DNA from: Bradyrhizobium sp. NDS-1
GTDB taxonomy: Bacteria > Pseudomonadota > Alphaproteobacteria > Rhizobiales > Xanthobacteraceae
NCBI RefSeq assembly: GCF_032918005.1
Contig: NZ_CP136628.1
Location: 2,403,501-2,467,500, forward strand
DNA length: 64,000 bases
Direction of reading: 5' to 3'
The position numbers and the translations under genes were made by a program. The notes beneath the pieces were generated by a model. The model was not told where the DNA came from and did no database searches. It saw nothing but the letters and a program-made list of their open reading frames with translations. Shown piece by piece: positions 19,352 to 29,096 of the stretch (positions within the stretch are counted from its first letter, which is position 1; each line of letters opens with the position of its first letter).

Positions 19352-20212
19352 ATGGCAAATGTAAACCAACGTCCATCCGTAGCATCCGTGAACCGTGATC
19401 ACCTGCAGTTCGTCCAGGGGCAAATACGCTTTGCCCGACGTTCGATAGAAGAGGAAGTACCAATAGGGCCAGACAGCGCTAACTTCTTCAGCTGCGACGT
19501 CAGGATTCGCAACGCGCGGCCATTCGTGAACGAACTGTCCTTAGACCGTGAAGGATTCACGCTGGTTCAGCACACAACCTCCTGTGCGGACGAACGTGAT
19601 CCGGAGATCTTACGAAACAGCTATCTCGATGAAATGGTGCCGTTCATTAAGGACTACTTCAACGCGTCCTGGGTCGTACCAAAAGGAGATGCCATCTTTG
19701 TTCGTCGCGCGGGACTGCCGGTAATCCCTGGAACCGATGTGACTGCGGTCCCCGGAGTAAGGGCAGCAACCGTTGGAGGCGCTCATATTGATTATACAGC
19801 GATCGCAGGTCCCATGCTTGCGGCGCGGGAGAACCAATTGCGAGGCATTCCGATCCGCTCGTATTCCCGCTTGATGATAATTAATACGTGGCGAGTTGTG
19901 TCGCAACCTCCGCAGGATAACTCCTTGGCGCTCTGTGACAGCTCCAGCGTGCTTGATACTGATATTCTTGTGGACGACTATACCGACAAGGAGAGCGGCT
20001 TTACGTGGAAAGCTGGCCTTCCTCGCTACAACGCGCTTCATCGTTGGTACTATTTCGCGGATATGACACCGGACGAGCTTATCATGTTTAAGGGCTACGA
20101 CACGGCGCAAAACTACAATGTGGTGCATGCCGGCTTTGACAATCGTCGAGCGTACCCCAATGCAAGCATTCGCGAGAGTATCGAAGCGCGCTTCTACGTC
20201 TACTACGATTGA
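19352..20212 (+). CDS. CmcJ/NvfI/AsaB-family oxidoreductase
   Basis: Member of the family that includes CmcJ (partner of CmcI in 7-alpha-methoxylation of cephamycin) and fungal NvfI/AsaB-type oxygenases. 286 residues, typical length. Landmarks in order: the HIDYT motif near residue 148, NTWR, a CDSSSVLDTDI segment, RWYYFADMTPDELIMFKGYD near 230, and the C-terminal FDNRRAYPNASIRESIEAR. No signal peptide. The ribosome site immediately upstream is weak; an AAGGAGG lies 45 bases before the start. A CmcI-family protein is encoded 17 kb away at 37288, so a functional pair is possible. The actual substrate is unknown. Confidence 0.85.
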   Translation: MANVNQRPSVASVNRDHLQFVQGQIRFARRSIEEEVPIGPDSANFFSCDVRIRNARPFVNELSLDREGFTLVQHTTSCADERDPEILRNSYLDEMVPFIKDYFNASWVVPKGDAIFVRRAGLPVIPGTDVTAVPGVRAATVGGAHIDYTAIAGPMLAARENQLRGIPIRSYSRLMIINTWRVVSQPPQDNSLALCDSSSVLDTDILVDDYTDKESGFTWKAGLPRYNALHRWYYFADMTPDELIMFKGYDTAQNYNVVHAGFDNRRAYPNASIRESIEARFYVYYD

Positions 20213-20878
20213 GTACGCATCCTCTCCGCAGTTCCTGCAATCGCAGAGCTTGGCCGCGGTGGGGCTCGAGACATTTTATTGTGGGGAAGCGCGGAAAGAC
20301 TCTTCGTTCTCGAACGCTTGGACGAGCAGCACTCGACCAATCAGGTTGAACGCGCCAACTCGAGATCAAGTGCAGAACTGCCCTAGTCTACGTTATTCCC
20401 AGTGAGGACGCCATCACCAGTTTCACCTGGCGCCATCCTGCTCGACCAGAAAATGATGAGTTGGTCGATCAGGGCGGCCGTCACTGGAGATTGGAAGCGA
20501 TCGGTACGTTGGGCGATGATCCTGCCGTCGGTGTCCAGCAATCGCTAGCCGGAGCAATCCGGCGGCCGGCGAATGGTGCCCTCCAGGCACCTGCCCCTGC
20601 CTAGGGGAACAATCACGCGAAAGGTCGCCCGCTTCATTAGACATCGGTCGATTATCGCTCTAGGCAGGCGTAATCATTCCCGCATTCGGGCGCGCCCTAA
20701 TAGTCATCATCTTAGCTCCTGCGTCCGGATCACGATTAAAGCTGCTTTACTGCGCGTGTCGCAGGCAGCCACAGCTCATCGGCAACATGTTTAAGCGCTT
20801 TTGACACACCGGCGCTTAGTTGACGGGACAACCAGACTGCCTGCATGCGATAGCATTGTTGTAAAGATACGGTATGAA
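20213..20878. other. Non-coding stretch between convergent genes
   Basis: Convergent gap between the CmcJ-like gene and the M24 gene. No recognised coding sequence; the segment at 20420-20640 has short open frames on the minus strand that could be transposase debris, but no motif settles this. Confidence 0.35.
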
Positions 20879-22048
20879 TCAGATCTCGAACAGCTCGCGC
20901 GGCAACTTCGTGAATGGTTCGCCGCCAGCGTCAGTGACGCGAAACGTTTCGCTGATTACGTAACCGACATCTTCATCGATCCAGTTTCCGAGCATGAGAT
21001 GAAACGTCATGTTTGGCTGGAGGACCGTCATATCACCTTCCTTCAGGCTTGCCGTCGGCTCCGTCCAGTCGATGCCGACGGCGTAGCCACACCGCGATTC
21101 CTTCTCAAAACCATGCTTCTTCAGCGTGGCATTGAAGGCCACTGCGATGTCGCTGCACGTGCCACCCGTCTTGGCGGCAGCAAGAGCCGCCTCCAAACCT
21201 ACCACCTCTGCGTCATGCAGTCGCCGTAGATGGTCCGCTGGCCTGCCGATGGACATGGTGCGCATTAACGGAGACGTATAGCCGTGGCGTACGCCGCTGA
21301 ATTCGAGGTTGATCTGCGATCCCTGTCGGAAGATGTCCTCGGTCCAGCGAATGTGGCATGTAGACGTACGTGGCGTCGAGCACATAAAAAAGCTCGCGAT
21401 ATCCGTTCCTGGCTTTCCATTGGCGCCACGCACTAACGTTGCAATAATCTCTGCGGCTGCGTCGGCTTCACGCAGTCCGGGTCGAATGACTTCTTTCGCT
21501 TTAAGCATCCCAGCGTCACTAATGGCGGCGGCTTCACGCATCATTGCGATTTCGAGATCCGACTTCAGACCCCGAATCCAGGTAACCGCGTTCGTGCAAT
21601 CGACAATTCTCGATTTGGCCGCTCGGTGCCTGAACTTCTCAATAGTCAAGGAGGGCAAGAATTTCGCTTCGAGCCCGATCCCTCTACTGCCCAAACCCTT
21701 GTCCAAAAGGAAGTCGATGATTGCATCGTATCCATCCCGATCGGGGTTGGCGATGAGCGCTTCCGAGTAGCCGATCACTCGGCTACGATCGATGAACATC
21801 TGATGAATTGCCGCTGGTCCGTCCATGCGACGTGTAATGAAGGTCGGCTCTTCATCTTCTAAAAACACGAGTAGGCCTTGAGGCACATACCCCGACTTTG
21901 ATGTGTAACCCGAAAGATAGGTAATGTTGGCAGGTGTCGTAACCACCAGCGCGTCGATCTCTCGCCGCTTCATTTCCAATTTCACTTCAGTTAATCTTCC
22001 CAGATATTCGGATCGGGGAAACGCCTGCGAGCTCTTGGGCATTGCCAT
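20879..22048 (-). CDS. M24-family (Xaa-Pro peptidase/creatinase fold) hydrolase, EutD/DoeA-like
   Basis: Pita-bread-fold protein of 389 residues with the two-domain layout of creatinase and ectoine hydrolase (N-terminal domain to about 155, catalytic domain after). Most metal ligands of true aminopeptidase P are absent: the first Asp is Glu in NLEFSG, the second is Pro in YTSPLMRT, and the GHG and EPG motifs are not conserved. This is also the case in creatinase and in ectoine hydrolases, so a metal-free C-N hydrolase acting on a small amide or ring is more likely than a peptidase. A good AAGGAG site lies 8 bases before the start. Probably cotranscribed after the M20D gene. Confidence 0.85.
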   Translation of the reverse strand: MAMPKSSQAFPRSEYLGRLTEVKLEMKRREIDALVVTTPANITYLSGYTSKSGYVPQGLLVFLEDEEPTFITRRMDGPAAIHQMFIDRSRVIGYSEALIANPDRDGYDAIIDFLLDKGLGSRGIGLEAKFLPSLTIEKFRHRAAKSRIVDCTNAVTWIRGLKSDLEIAMMREAAAISDAGMLKAKEVIRPGLREADAAAEIIATLVRGANGKPGTDIASFFMCSTPRTSTCHIRWTEDIFRQGSQINLEFSGVRHGYTSPLMRTMSIGRPADHLRRLHDAEVVGLEAALAAAKTGGTCSDIAVAFNATLKKHGFEKESRCGYAVGIDWTEPTASLKEGDMTVLQPNMTFHLMLGNWIDEDVGYVISETFRVTDAGGEPFTKLPRELFEI

Positions 22049-22225
22049 AAGTTCAACTCCTTCCGTGAGGGCTTGGTCGTGCTAGCTTCGTTGTGACCGG
22101 CCAATAAGGTTAGTGCAGCAGATCGGGAACGCTCGGCGGAATTCTTATTCGCGGCGGGCGTGTTGAGCAGAGCGCCATACCATTCGGAGCGGTTTGCTTG
22201 TGGTGGAAATGAACACCCGATGCCA

Positions 22226-23416
22226 TCACGAATTCAGCATTGCCAAGCAGTAGCGGATCGTTAGTTCCGTAGTTGGAACGAGCAGGTTATCCGACGCCCC
22301 GAAAGTCGGCGTGTGCACGCCAGACTCATTGCCGCGTTCCTCGCTGCCAAACCAGAAATAAATCGAAGGCACGCAGGCGGAATAGAAACCGAAGTCATCG
22401 CTGCCGCCGCCGGCGGTCGGAGACTTCTTGTCAGAAAACTTATCTTCGCCCACCGTTTCCACGACGAGCCGCCGAAACCGTTCGACCATTTCAGCATCAT
22501 TGATGACAGGCGGCTCCCCAAGCTTGCAGGAAAATTCCGCTTTGCCTCGATGCATGGCCGCCACGCCTTCGGCAATCTCTCGAACGCGCTGAACCAAAAG
22601 CGTTCTACGCTCTGCACCGCTTGTTCTGATTGTCCCGGTCATGCAGACGGAAGGGCAAATGATGTTTGTCGCCTCCCCTCCTGCGATCGTACCAATCGTG
22701 ATGATCGCTCCATCGTCGAAGGGCATCTCCCGCGATACGATCTTTTGCACTTCGTTGATAAATGCCCCTGCCATCGCAATTGCGTCCACGCCGGCGTGCG
22801 GCTTAGCCCCATGAGCCATGGTCCCGATCAATTTGAGCTCAAATTGGTCGGCCGACTTGGTCACTGCGCCAGTGCGTGCGCCATACATTCCCGCGGGCAA
22901 ATCAGTTTTCACGTGAAAGCCGACGGCAGCGTCAAAGTCTCGGAGTAACCCTTCCTCAGCAACTGAACGGCCACCGAGCGGCTCTGCCTCCTCAGCAGGC
23001 TGAAAAAACACGCGAAGCTTGCCAGAAAAACTCGCGCGAATCCTATGGAATGCGAGGGCGGTGCCCAATGCGATTGACGCGTGCATATCGTGTCCACAGG
23101 CATGCATAACGCCCGGAACTTGCGAACGATATGGCAAATCATCTCGAGCTTCCTGGATTGGCAATGCATCGATGTCGCCGCGAATAGCGATGGAACGCTG
23201 CGGCCCAGGGGCCAATCCCTGAATGTCAACGTAAAGACCGGTCTTGTGAAATGTCTTGGGGCGGTTCAGTCCGAATCTTTGCAGGGTGTCACGGATCCGT
23301 TGCTGTGTCTTCCATTCATCGTTTGAAAGCTCGGGCTCGCAATGCATGGCATGACGCGTCTCGATTATGGCGTCCTGTTCAGTGGCGGAAAGCAAGCTGT
23401 TCGCGATTGTTTCCAT
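22226..23416 (-). CDS. M20D-family amidohydrolase (hippurate/N-acyl amino acid hydrolase type)
   Basis: Zinc amidohydrolase that removes an acyl group from an N-acyl amino acid or similar amide. 396 residues from the ATG at 23416; a GTG at 23449 would add 11. Key residues: GDIDALPIQEA, the metal-binding HACGHDMHAS, QPAEEAEPLGG with the catalytic Glu pair, and MAHGAKPHAG in the lid domain. The C-terminus carries GGGSDDFGFYS and GVHTPTFGASD with the last ligand His. It lies 177 bases before the M24 gene on the same strand and is divergent from the ABC operon at 24558, so uptake and hydrolysis of one class of compound is a sensible model. Confidence 0.9.
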   Translation of the reverse strand: METIANSLLSATEQDAIIETRHAMHCEPELSNDEWKTQQRIRDTLQRFGLNRPKTFHKTGLYVDIQGLAPGPQRSIAIRGDIDALPIQEARDDLPYRSQVPGVMHACGHDMHASIALGTALAFHRIRASFSGKLRVFFQPAEEAEPLGGRSVAEEGLLRDFDAAVGFHVKTDLPAGMYGARTGAVTKSADQFELKLIGTMAHGAKPHAGVDAIAMAGAFINEVQKIVSREMPFDDGAIITIGTIAGGEATNIICPSVCMTGTIRTSGAERRTLLVQRVREIAEGVAAMHRGKAEFSCKLGEPPVINDAEMVERFRRLVVETVGEDKFSDKKSPTAGGGSDDFGFYSACVPSIYFWFGSEERGNESGVHTPTFGASDNLLVPTTELTIRYCLAMLNS

Positions 23417-23717
23417 GGTGATCTGCCGCTGTATCGAGCTGAAGGCCACGTTTCAATAGCAGACCGAGATCGAGAGATCGCATCGACGGGCAGGCGGATG
23501 GCGCAGAAAAGCTGCAATATTACCCGTGAACACGCGCTTTAGCGGAGACATTCGGGGCGTTGCGCCAGCCAACAGATCAGTGCGTCGGAAGAACCTTATC
23601 CCTCGCCCCAGTAACTGAAGTGCGGATCGAACACGACGGAGTGCCGATGTTGCCGCGGAGGCGATGCCACCCCGCAAGCTCAGGGTTCCTGACTTCTCAG
23701 GTCTTGGTAATGCCAGG

Positions 23718-23785
23718 TCTTTGGTCATTCTCTCTCCCATCGCCGGTCCTTGCTCGATAAAGGCCTTCCCGGTCGATTGGCCTAT
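23718..23785 (-). pseudogene. 3' fragment of a binding-protein gene
   Basis: About 68 bases matching the end of the binding protein encoded at 27386-28435: the minus strand reads PAMGERMTKDL where that gene has TALGERMTKEL, preceded by a one-base frame change and the equivalent of RPIDWKA. Remnant of a second copy of the import operon. Confidence 0.6.
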
Positions 23786-23814
23786 CGGAGCGCCCCTCTC
23801 CTGTGTCCGGTCGA

Positions 23815-23940
23815 TCATTCTGGTTCGACAGCCGTGCTCCCGGAAACGACGCGTTTGTGCATATGCAGACACGCGGAGCCTATGACGATACTGTCCTTCC
23901 CATGACCGAGCTCACCGTCAGATACACATCGCGATTTACC
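23815..23940 (+). pseudogene. C-terminal fragment of an M20D amidohydrolase
   Basis: The frame reads SFWFDSRAPGNDAFVHMQ, then GAYDDTVLPMTELTVRY. This aligns with the end of the intact M20D enzyme (YFWFGSEERGNES, GASDNLLVPTTELTIRY). The rest of the gene is missing and it points in the opposite direction to the intact copy. With the adjacent binding-protein fragment it marks a lost duplicate locus. Confidence 0.7.
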
Positions 23941-24557
23941 GAATTCCAAATAAGAGCTGGGGAGGCGGTACCAAACAATGATGCAGATCGCTTTCGCTCA
24001 GATGCAATGCGCGTAGCCGATGCCGAACCCATTCCAATGATGATCTCGGCGCAGCGGTGCTGGTTGGTGCGTCGCCAGCTAACCAGCACCGACATTTGGC
24101 GGACTTGATGCCAGAGGCGCCTAAAACGGTCAGATCCGCGCCACGACCTCGCATGATGTGCAACTGGCCGCGTCGGGCTTCAAAACGTACAAACACCTCG
24201 CCGAAACTTTCTCCGACGTGGCGGGCTCGCGAGTGCCGATCGCCCCGGAGAACCGAGAGGACCAACGATTGGCCACGAATTTCATTCGAGCCCAATTACA
24301 GGCTGAGGGCACCGCTAGCCAACTGGCGCCTTGGGTGTAATTTATGCCGAAATCCGGCTTGTCTTCGGGAGTAGGCGCAGCAATTCTGCGTCAAATAAGA
24401 TAATTTTACAGGTTTCCATCGCTCCTTCGGGCTACCTTGATCGGACACGGAGATCGGGCTGACTCTATTCCAAAGAAGCGCGTTAGAGTTTCCTGCTGAG
24501 TTTCCGTCCGGCGGATGACGGATCGAGTTTGGGTCAGCAACCTCTTCGGTGAAAGCG
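23941..24557. other. Promoter region of the ABC operon; upstream part decayed
   Basis: About 600 bases. A short frame at 24158-24340 is open but unrecognised. The last ~200 bases are relatively AT-rich and presumably carry the operon promoter; no clear -35/-10 pair stands out. Confidence 0.35.
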
Positions 24558-25439
24558 ATGAGCCCGTCTACAACTGAATCGGAAACTGAGAAAAAAACCT
24601 GGTTGCTATTCTTGGCGCCGGCATTGCTCACCCTGATCGTTTTTCTGCTCATTCCGGCTGGCATCGTCCTGCGGATAAGCTTCTTTCCCGGCAGCACAAC
24701 AATAGGCGCGCAAGGCTACTCGCTCGCTCAGTACGAGAAATTCTTCGGAAACTCGCTCTACCTTTCAGTGCTTGGGGAAACAGTGAGCTACGCAGTCATT
24801 GTTTGTCTTGGATGCTTAGTCCTTGGTTTTCCTGTCGGTTATTCTCTCGCGCGCCACCCTCCATATCAGCGTCGCTTGCGAATGCTAATGGTGATCGTAC
24901 CCCTCACCTTGAGTCTGGTGATTGTTGTGTTTGGCTGGTTGGTGCTCCTGGGTCGACAAGGGTTGGTGAACAATATCCTCATGTGGTTGGGAATTATCTC
25001 CAGTCCGCAGCAGCTATTGTTCAATCGCACAGCTGTCGTAGTCGTTCTAATTCAGCAATTCCTCCCATTCATGATCCTTTCGGTGATGAATGTTGTTATG
25101 CAAATAGATCCCGTTCTCGAGCAGGCGTCGACGAGTCTGCGTGCAAGTCGCGCGCGTACGTTCATAAAGGTGATTATCCCTCTCTCAACCCCAGGAATAA
25201 TGGCAGGATTGTCTCTGATCTTCGTCATGGCCGTTTCTGCTTTTGTCACTCCCCGGCTAGTTGGTGGACCTCGTGCGCAAATGATTGGCGGCTTTGTTTA
25301 TGATCAAATCCTCAGCACATCGAACTGGCCATTTGGCGCAGCCATGGCTTTCATTTTGTTCGCCGTAGGGTTCGGACTCATGGCCGCCCTAAACGTCACC
25401 ATCATCCGCCCTCTCACGAGAGGCCTCCATGTTCGATGA
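24558..25439 (+). CDS. ABC transporter permease, PotB-like
   Basis: Inner-membrane permease of a polyamine/opine-type importer, 293 residues from the ATG at 24558 (a GTG at 24549 would add three). It has about six membrane segments: the first is LFLAPALLTLIVFLLIPAGI, and others include VIVCLGCLVLGFPVGYSLA and LVIVVFGWLVLLG. The cytoplasmic EAA-type loop is EQASTSLRASRARTFIKV. It overlaps the second permease gene by 11 bases, marking one operon with the ATPase and binding protein that follow. Confidence 0.92.
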   Translation: MSPSTTESETEKKTWLLFLAPALLTLIVFLLIPAGIVLRISFFPGSTTIGAQGYSLAQYEKFFGNSLYLSVLGETVSYAVIVCLGCLVLGFPVGYSLARHPPYQRRLRMLMVIVPLTLSLVIVVFGWLVLLGRQGLVNNILMWLGIISSPQQLLFNRTAVVVVLIQQFLPFMILSVMNVVMQIDPVLEQASTSLRASRARTFIKVIIPLSTPGIMAGLSLIFVMAVSAFVTPRLVGGPRAQMIGGFVYDQILSTSNWPFGAAMAFILFAVGFGLMAALNVTIIRPLTRGLHVR

Positions 25440-26229
25440 CCTGATAGATAAACTTCTAGCGGCGGCAGGCAGGCTTCTTCGCGTCTTTGTATACCTCACG
25501 CTGATACTTCCTGCCGTCATTGTCGTCGCGACTTCATTTACATCGGGCGACGCGATGCGGTTTCCTCCGACGGGCTTCTCTTTCCGTTGGTATTACGCGT
25601 TCTGGGAGAGTTCACTTTTCATCGACTCGCTGACTCTAAGTCTGAAAGTGGCCGCGCTCGCGACATTGCTATCCCTTCTGTTTGGTTTCGCGGCGGCATT
25701 CGGGATCGAGCGACACAACTTTCGGGGGCGAGGGCTCATACGAGGTTTCATGCTTTCTCCGCTGCTGATCCCAGCCGTGGTCCTCGGCTTGGGATTGATG
25801 CAAATGCAAGTCTGGATTGGCATAAGTCAAACGTTCCTTGGCTTGCTCGTCGGACACGTGGTCGTGACGCTGCCCTACGTAGTCCGCACGCTGTCTGCGA
25901 GTATGGTTTTGTTCGATAGAAATCTGGAGCAGGCCGCAATGAGTCTGCGTGCAACACCCGTGACCGTTCTAAGGACAGTGACGATCCCGCTTCTTGTGCC
26001 TGGCATCATTTCCGCCGGTGTGTTCGCGTTTGTTACTTCCTTCGGAAATGTGAACCTCTCAGTTTTCTTAGGCGCCGGAGGTAATGTCACGCTTCCCGTA
26101 CAGGTACTGGCTTATGTCGAGCAAACAGTGGACCCGCTCGTTGCCGCCGTATCCTCGGTCGTGATCGTCTTCACATTGCTGGCCATCTTGATCGCCGATC
26201 GTATCTCGGGCCCAAGGTCTGTCGTCTAG
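25429..26229 (+). CDS. ABC transporter permease, PotC-like
   Basis: Second permease subunit, 266 residues, six predicted membrane segments beginning with VYLTLILPAVIVVATSF. The EAA loop reads EQAAMSLRATPVTVLRTV, the contact site for the ATPase. The gene starts within the end of the preceding permease (11-base overlap) and the ATPase follows after 8 bases, so the subunits are co-translated. Forms the membrane channel with the protein encoded at 24558. Confidence 0.92.
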   Translation: MFDDLIDKLLAAAGRLLRVFVYLTLILPAVIVVATSFTSGDAMRFPPTGFSFRWYYAFWESSLFIDSLTLSLKVAALATLLSLLFGFAAAFGIERHNFRGRGLIRGFMLSPLLIPAVVLGLGLMQMQVWIGISQTFLGLLVGHVVVTLPYVVRTLSASMVLFDRNLEQAAMSLRATPVTVLRTVTIPLLVPGIISAGVFAFVTSFGNVNLSVFLGAGGNVTLPVQVLAYVEQTVDPLVAAVSSVVIVFTLLAILIADRISGPRSVV

Positions 26230-26237
26230 GAAGTAAC

Positions 26238-27326
26238 ATGCAAATACTTGCTCAAGATGCACTTGCGCCCGAGCTGCAATGCGAACCCGTTGTTTCCTTT
26301 CGAAATATCAGGAAGGATTACGGCGCAATCACGATTGTACCCGACTTTTCGCTTGAAATCCGCCGTGGCGAGTTGGTCTGTCTTCTCGGCCCGTCCGGGT
26401 GCGGCAAGACGACGAGCCTACGGATGCTGGCTGGGTTTGTCTCGCCAACGAGCGGAGATATCCTGATCGACGGCCGAAGTGTGACGCACGTTCCGGCGTA
26501 TAGGCGCGACGTTGGCATTGTCTTCCAAAACTATGCACTTTTTCCACATATGACTGTGGCCAAAAACGTGGAGTATGGGCTGGTGAATATCGGCATGAAG
26601 AAGCAGGAACGGCTGAGCCGCGTTCAGGACATGCTCCGCCGGGTGGAGCTGCAGCATCTCGCCGGCCGCTACCCGCGTGAGCTTTCCGGAGGTCAGCAGC
26701 AACGCGTCGCGCTTGCCCGGGCACTCGCCCTTCAGCCGAAGGTTCTCCTGCTAGACGAACCCTTCTCCAATCTAGATGCGCAGCTTCGCGTTCGTCTTCG
26801 CGAGGATCTCCACAACCTCATCCGTAGCCTTGAAACGACTACTCTTTTTGTAACCCACGATCAGGACGAGGCGCTCACACTAGCCGACCGTATCGTCGTC
26901 ATGAACAAGGGCGCAGTGGAGCAGATCGGTAGCCCAGAGGAGATTTACGATGCTCCAGCCACGCGATTCGTGGCTGAGTTCATCGGACAATGCTCTCTGT
27001 TGGATGGACAGATCCTCGAAGGAGGCGAATTCAAAGCCGATGATGGATTGTGTTTGCTGACCTCGGGCCACGCCGGAAAGGCCACCGCCGTCATTCGGCC
27101 CGAGAATGTCAAGAAGGCGCATGAGTTGCCTCGGCAAACGGCTCATCGCGCGACGATCGAGGCGAGTGACTATCATGGCTCCCTTACCCGGCTCCAGCTT
27201 CGCCTGGACGGATGCAAACTGATCATGGATACCCAATTTCCCGTCGGTCAAAAGCCAAAGCCCGGCGAGCAGATCGACGTATCCATTGATCCAGCAGGCG
27301 TCCGATTTGTGCCCCGAGTCCAATGA
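26238..27326 (+). CDS. ABC transporter ATP-binding protein, PotA-like
   Basis: ATPase of the import operon, 362 residues. Walker A GPSGCGKTTSLRM, signature [17 protein letters not shown], Walker B VLLLDEPFSNLD and the His switch in VTHDQDEAL are intact, followed by a TOBE domain from about residue 240. It shares only family-level similarity with the ATPase at 1988, so the two systems are not recent duplicates. The binding-protein gene follows after about 60 bases. Confidence 0.94.
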   Translation: MQILAQDALAPELQCEPVVSFRNIRKDYGAITIVPDFSLEIRRGELVCLLGPSGCGKTTSLRMLAGFVSPTSGDILIDGRSVTHVPAYRRDVGIVFQNYALFPHMTVAKNVEYGLVNIGMKKQERLSRVQDMLRRVELQHLAGRYPRELSGGQQQRVALARALALQPKVLLLDEPFSNLDAQLRVRLREDLHNLIRSLETTTLFVTHDQDEALTLADRIVVMNKGAVEQIGSPEEIYDAPATRFVAEFIGQCSLLDGQILEGGEFKADDGLCLLTSGHAGKATAVIRPENVKKAHELPRQTAHRATIEASDYHGSLTRLQLRLDGCKLIMDTQFPVGQKPKPGEQIDVSIDPAGVRFVPRVQ

Positions 27327-27385
27327 TCCAGAGCGCCAACTTGCGAAGTGCAGCCAAGTTTTGAAGAACCGTTTAGGAGGGGATT

Positions 27386-28435
27386 ATGAAAAGACGCGAC
27401 TTTCTTGTACTCGGTGCTGCCTCTGCTTTGGCGACCGTTGCATCGCCAGCCGTCTACGCTCAGCAAAAGAAATTTGCCGGTGTTACGCTTCGAATCAATG
27501 GCTACGGAGGAACGTACGACAAAGCCCTGATCGAGGGCGTTGCGAAACCTCTCGAAGACAGCACCGGGCTCAAGATCGAATATATCCCCTCGAGCCCTAG
27601 CGTTGACTTAGCCAAGCTTATTTCCAACAAAGCCAACCCCCACATTGATCTCTTTATGGCGGATAGCCCGCTCATGCCTCAAGCAATTGCGGGAGATGTT
27701 TTGGAGAGCTTTGGCCCGCCCGATGCCCCCAATCTTTCGCGTGTCCTACCCGGTTTTCGTGAGTTCGGCGACTATGGCGCGCCATTTAGCGTTGCTTCGA
27801 TCGTGCCCGTTTACAACGCTAATACCGTTAAGCCTCCGCTCACGGGTTTCTCCGATATCGCTCGGCCCGACTTGAAGGGGAAGGTTTCAACGATGCCGGC
27901 CAACGGCTATACCGGCTGGATGGTCTTGCTTGCTCTGGCCGAAGGCAATGGCGGATCATTGGCAAACATGGATCCAGCCTTCAAAATCATCGCCGCAGCA
28001 AAGGATAACATCATCGCGACACCACCTAGCTCCGTCACGCAACTGCAGGCCTTTACACAGGGGGAGGCGCAGGCCGGTACATTGTGGGATGGTCGGGCGT
28101 ACGAGGCGCGGAAATCGGGAACGCCGTTGGAAACGGTTGTCGCGCGAGAGGGCATCTACGCCGTCACCTCGTATACGAACATCGTGCGGGGTGGGCGCAA
28201 TAAAGAGGCTGCCTTGGCCTACATCAATCAGCTCCTTTCCGATCAAGGCATGCTGTCCGTGCCGAAAGCGCTCCGCTACGGACCAACCACTGATGTGGCT
28301 CTAGGCGATCTCGCAGCTGACATCCTTATTAATTCTGCCGAACGGGCGGCATTGAAGCGGCCGATTGATTGGAAAGCTTTGATGCAGCAGGGCACGGCTC
28401 TCGGCGAGAGGATGACGAAGGAGCTACGAGGATAG
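27386..28435 (+). CDS. Periplasmic substrate-binding protein of the ABC operon (Tat-type signal)
   Basis: Family 1 extracellular binding protein of 349 residues. The N-terminus KRRDFLVLGAAS is a twin-arginine-type signal with cleavage probably after AVYA. The mature protein has GYGGTYDKALIEG near the start and the FMADSPLMPQ hinge segment. A strong TAGGAGGGG ribosome site precedes the ATG. It is distinct from the three paralogues at 3171, 5986 and 9409. As the last gene of the permease-permease-ATPase operon it defines the ligand, likely a small cationic or amino compound; the identity is not visible. Confidence 0.92.
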   Translation: MKRRDFLVLGAASALATVASPAVYAQQKKFAGVTLRINGYGGTYDKALIEGVAKPLEDSTGLKIEYIPSSPSVDLAKLISNKANPHIDLFMADSPLMPQAIAGDVLESFGPPDAPNLSRVLPGFREFGDYGAPFSVASIVPVYNANTVKPPLTGFSDIARPDLKGKVSTMPANGYTGWMVLLALAEGNGGSLANMDPAFKIIAAAKDNIIATPPSSVTQLQAFTQGEAQAGTLWDGRAYEARKSGTPLETVVAREGIYAVTSYTNIVRGGRNKEAALAYINQLLSDQGMLSVPKALRYGPTTDVALGDLAADILINSAERAALKRPIDWKALMQQGTALGERMTKELRG

Positions 28436-28933
28436 TACTTGCGAAACATTGCCATCGCTCCCGCATCTGCGCATGCCTTCAACAGGTTGCCGTTGTAGCG
28501 AGCGGAACGAAGAGCGATATTGTTATCGGCGCATCCACAAGGGTTGCGGAGGACGCTGCTAGCCGAACGCCATCGCAGAATGACGCTGCTTTCTTGCCGG
28601 GAAGGGTTGTGCCAACAGGCACAAGTCAGCAGCGGGCGCTTTGGCTTGTTTCTGCACGGAGTCCTTCTCGACGAAACTGTGGTCTCGCGGCGACTGCGCT
28701 CGATCGTACAGCACGGCTGCGCGGATTTATGAATGGGCACACACAGAATTGCTTTAAGCTCAGAAGTCGCACTGAACGCAAAGGTGTTCTTGCGCCTTCG
28801 GAGGATGGTCTGCCCACCACCGGTCTGGATTTCGGTTTCCTAGTCGCCGCGCCGACCGCAGCCGCACAGTGTTGGTCTTCATTGGAGTGCCATCGGGCGT
28901 AAGCAGGCGAATAGAGAGCACAGGGGTTCTGAA
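28436..28933. other. Non-coding or decayed stretch
   Basis: About 500 bases between the ABC operon and an amidase fragment. Overlapping frames are present but no family is recognised. Confidence 0.35.
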
Positions 28934-29096
28934 GTGGAGCAGATAATCCGGGATACGGCCTGCGGCGACGTTCACAAATTGACGAGCGGTGACGTATCGC
29001 CGCTCGAGCTCTTGGGCGTGCTAGAAGAACGGATTGCGGTTGTTGACGGTAAGCTAAACGCACTCCCAATCTTGTGTTTTGATCGCGGCGCGCAAG
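28934..29096 (+). pseudogene. 5' fragment of an amidase gene
   Basis: About 54 codons matching the start of the amidase at 63326: QIIRDTACGDVHKL, SPLELLGVLEERIA and KLNALPILCFDRGA align with QELIRDTACAVVEKL, TPLDLLDVLEARIA and KLNALPILCFDRAR. The match ends at 29096, with a one-base insertion just before, where IS21-type sequence begins. The catalytic Lys-Ser-Ser region is missing. Both copies begin with GTG at the same position. Confidence 0.8.

Noticed and set aside
19309..19396. Short frame after a perfect AAGGAGG as a leader peptide for the CmcJ-like gene
   Set aside because: The motif is only 1-2 bases from the ATG, too close for good initiation, and the frame has no regulatory signature; left as a note only.
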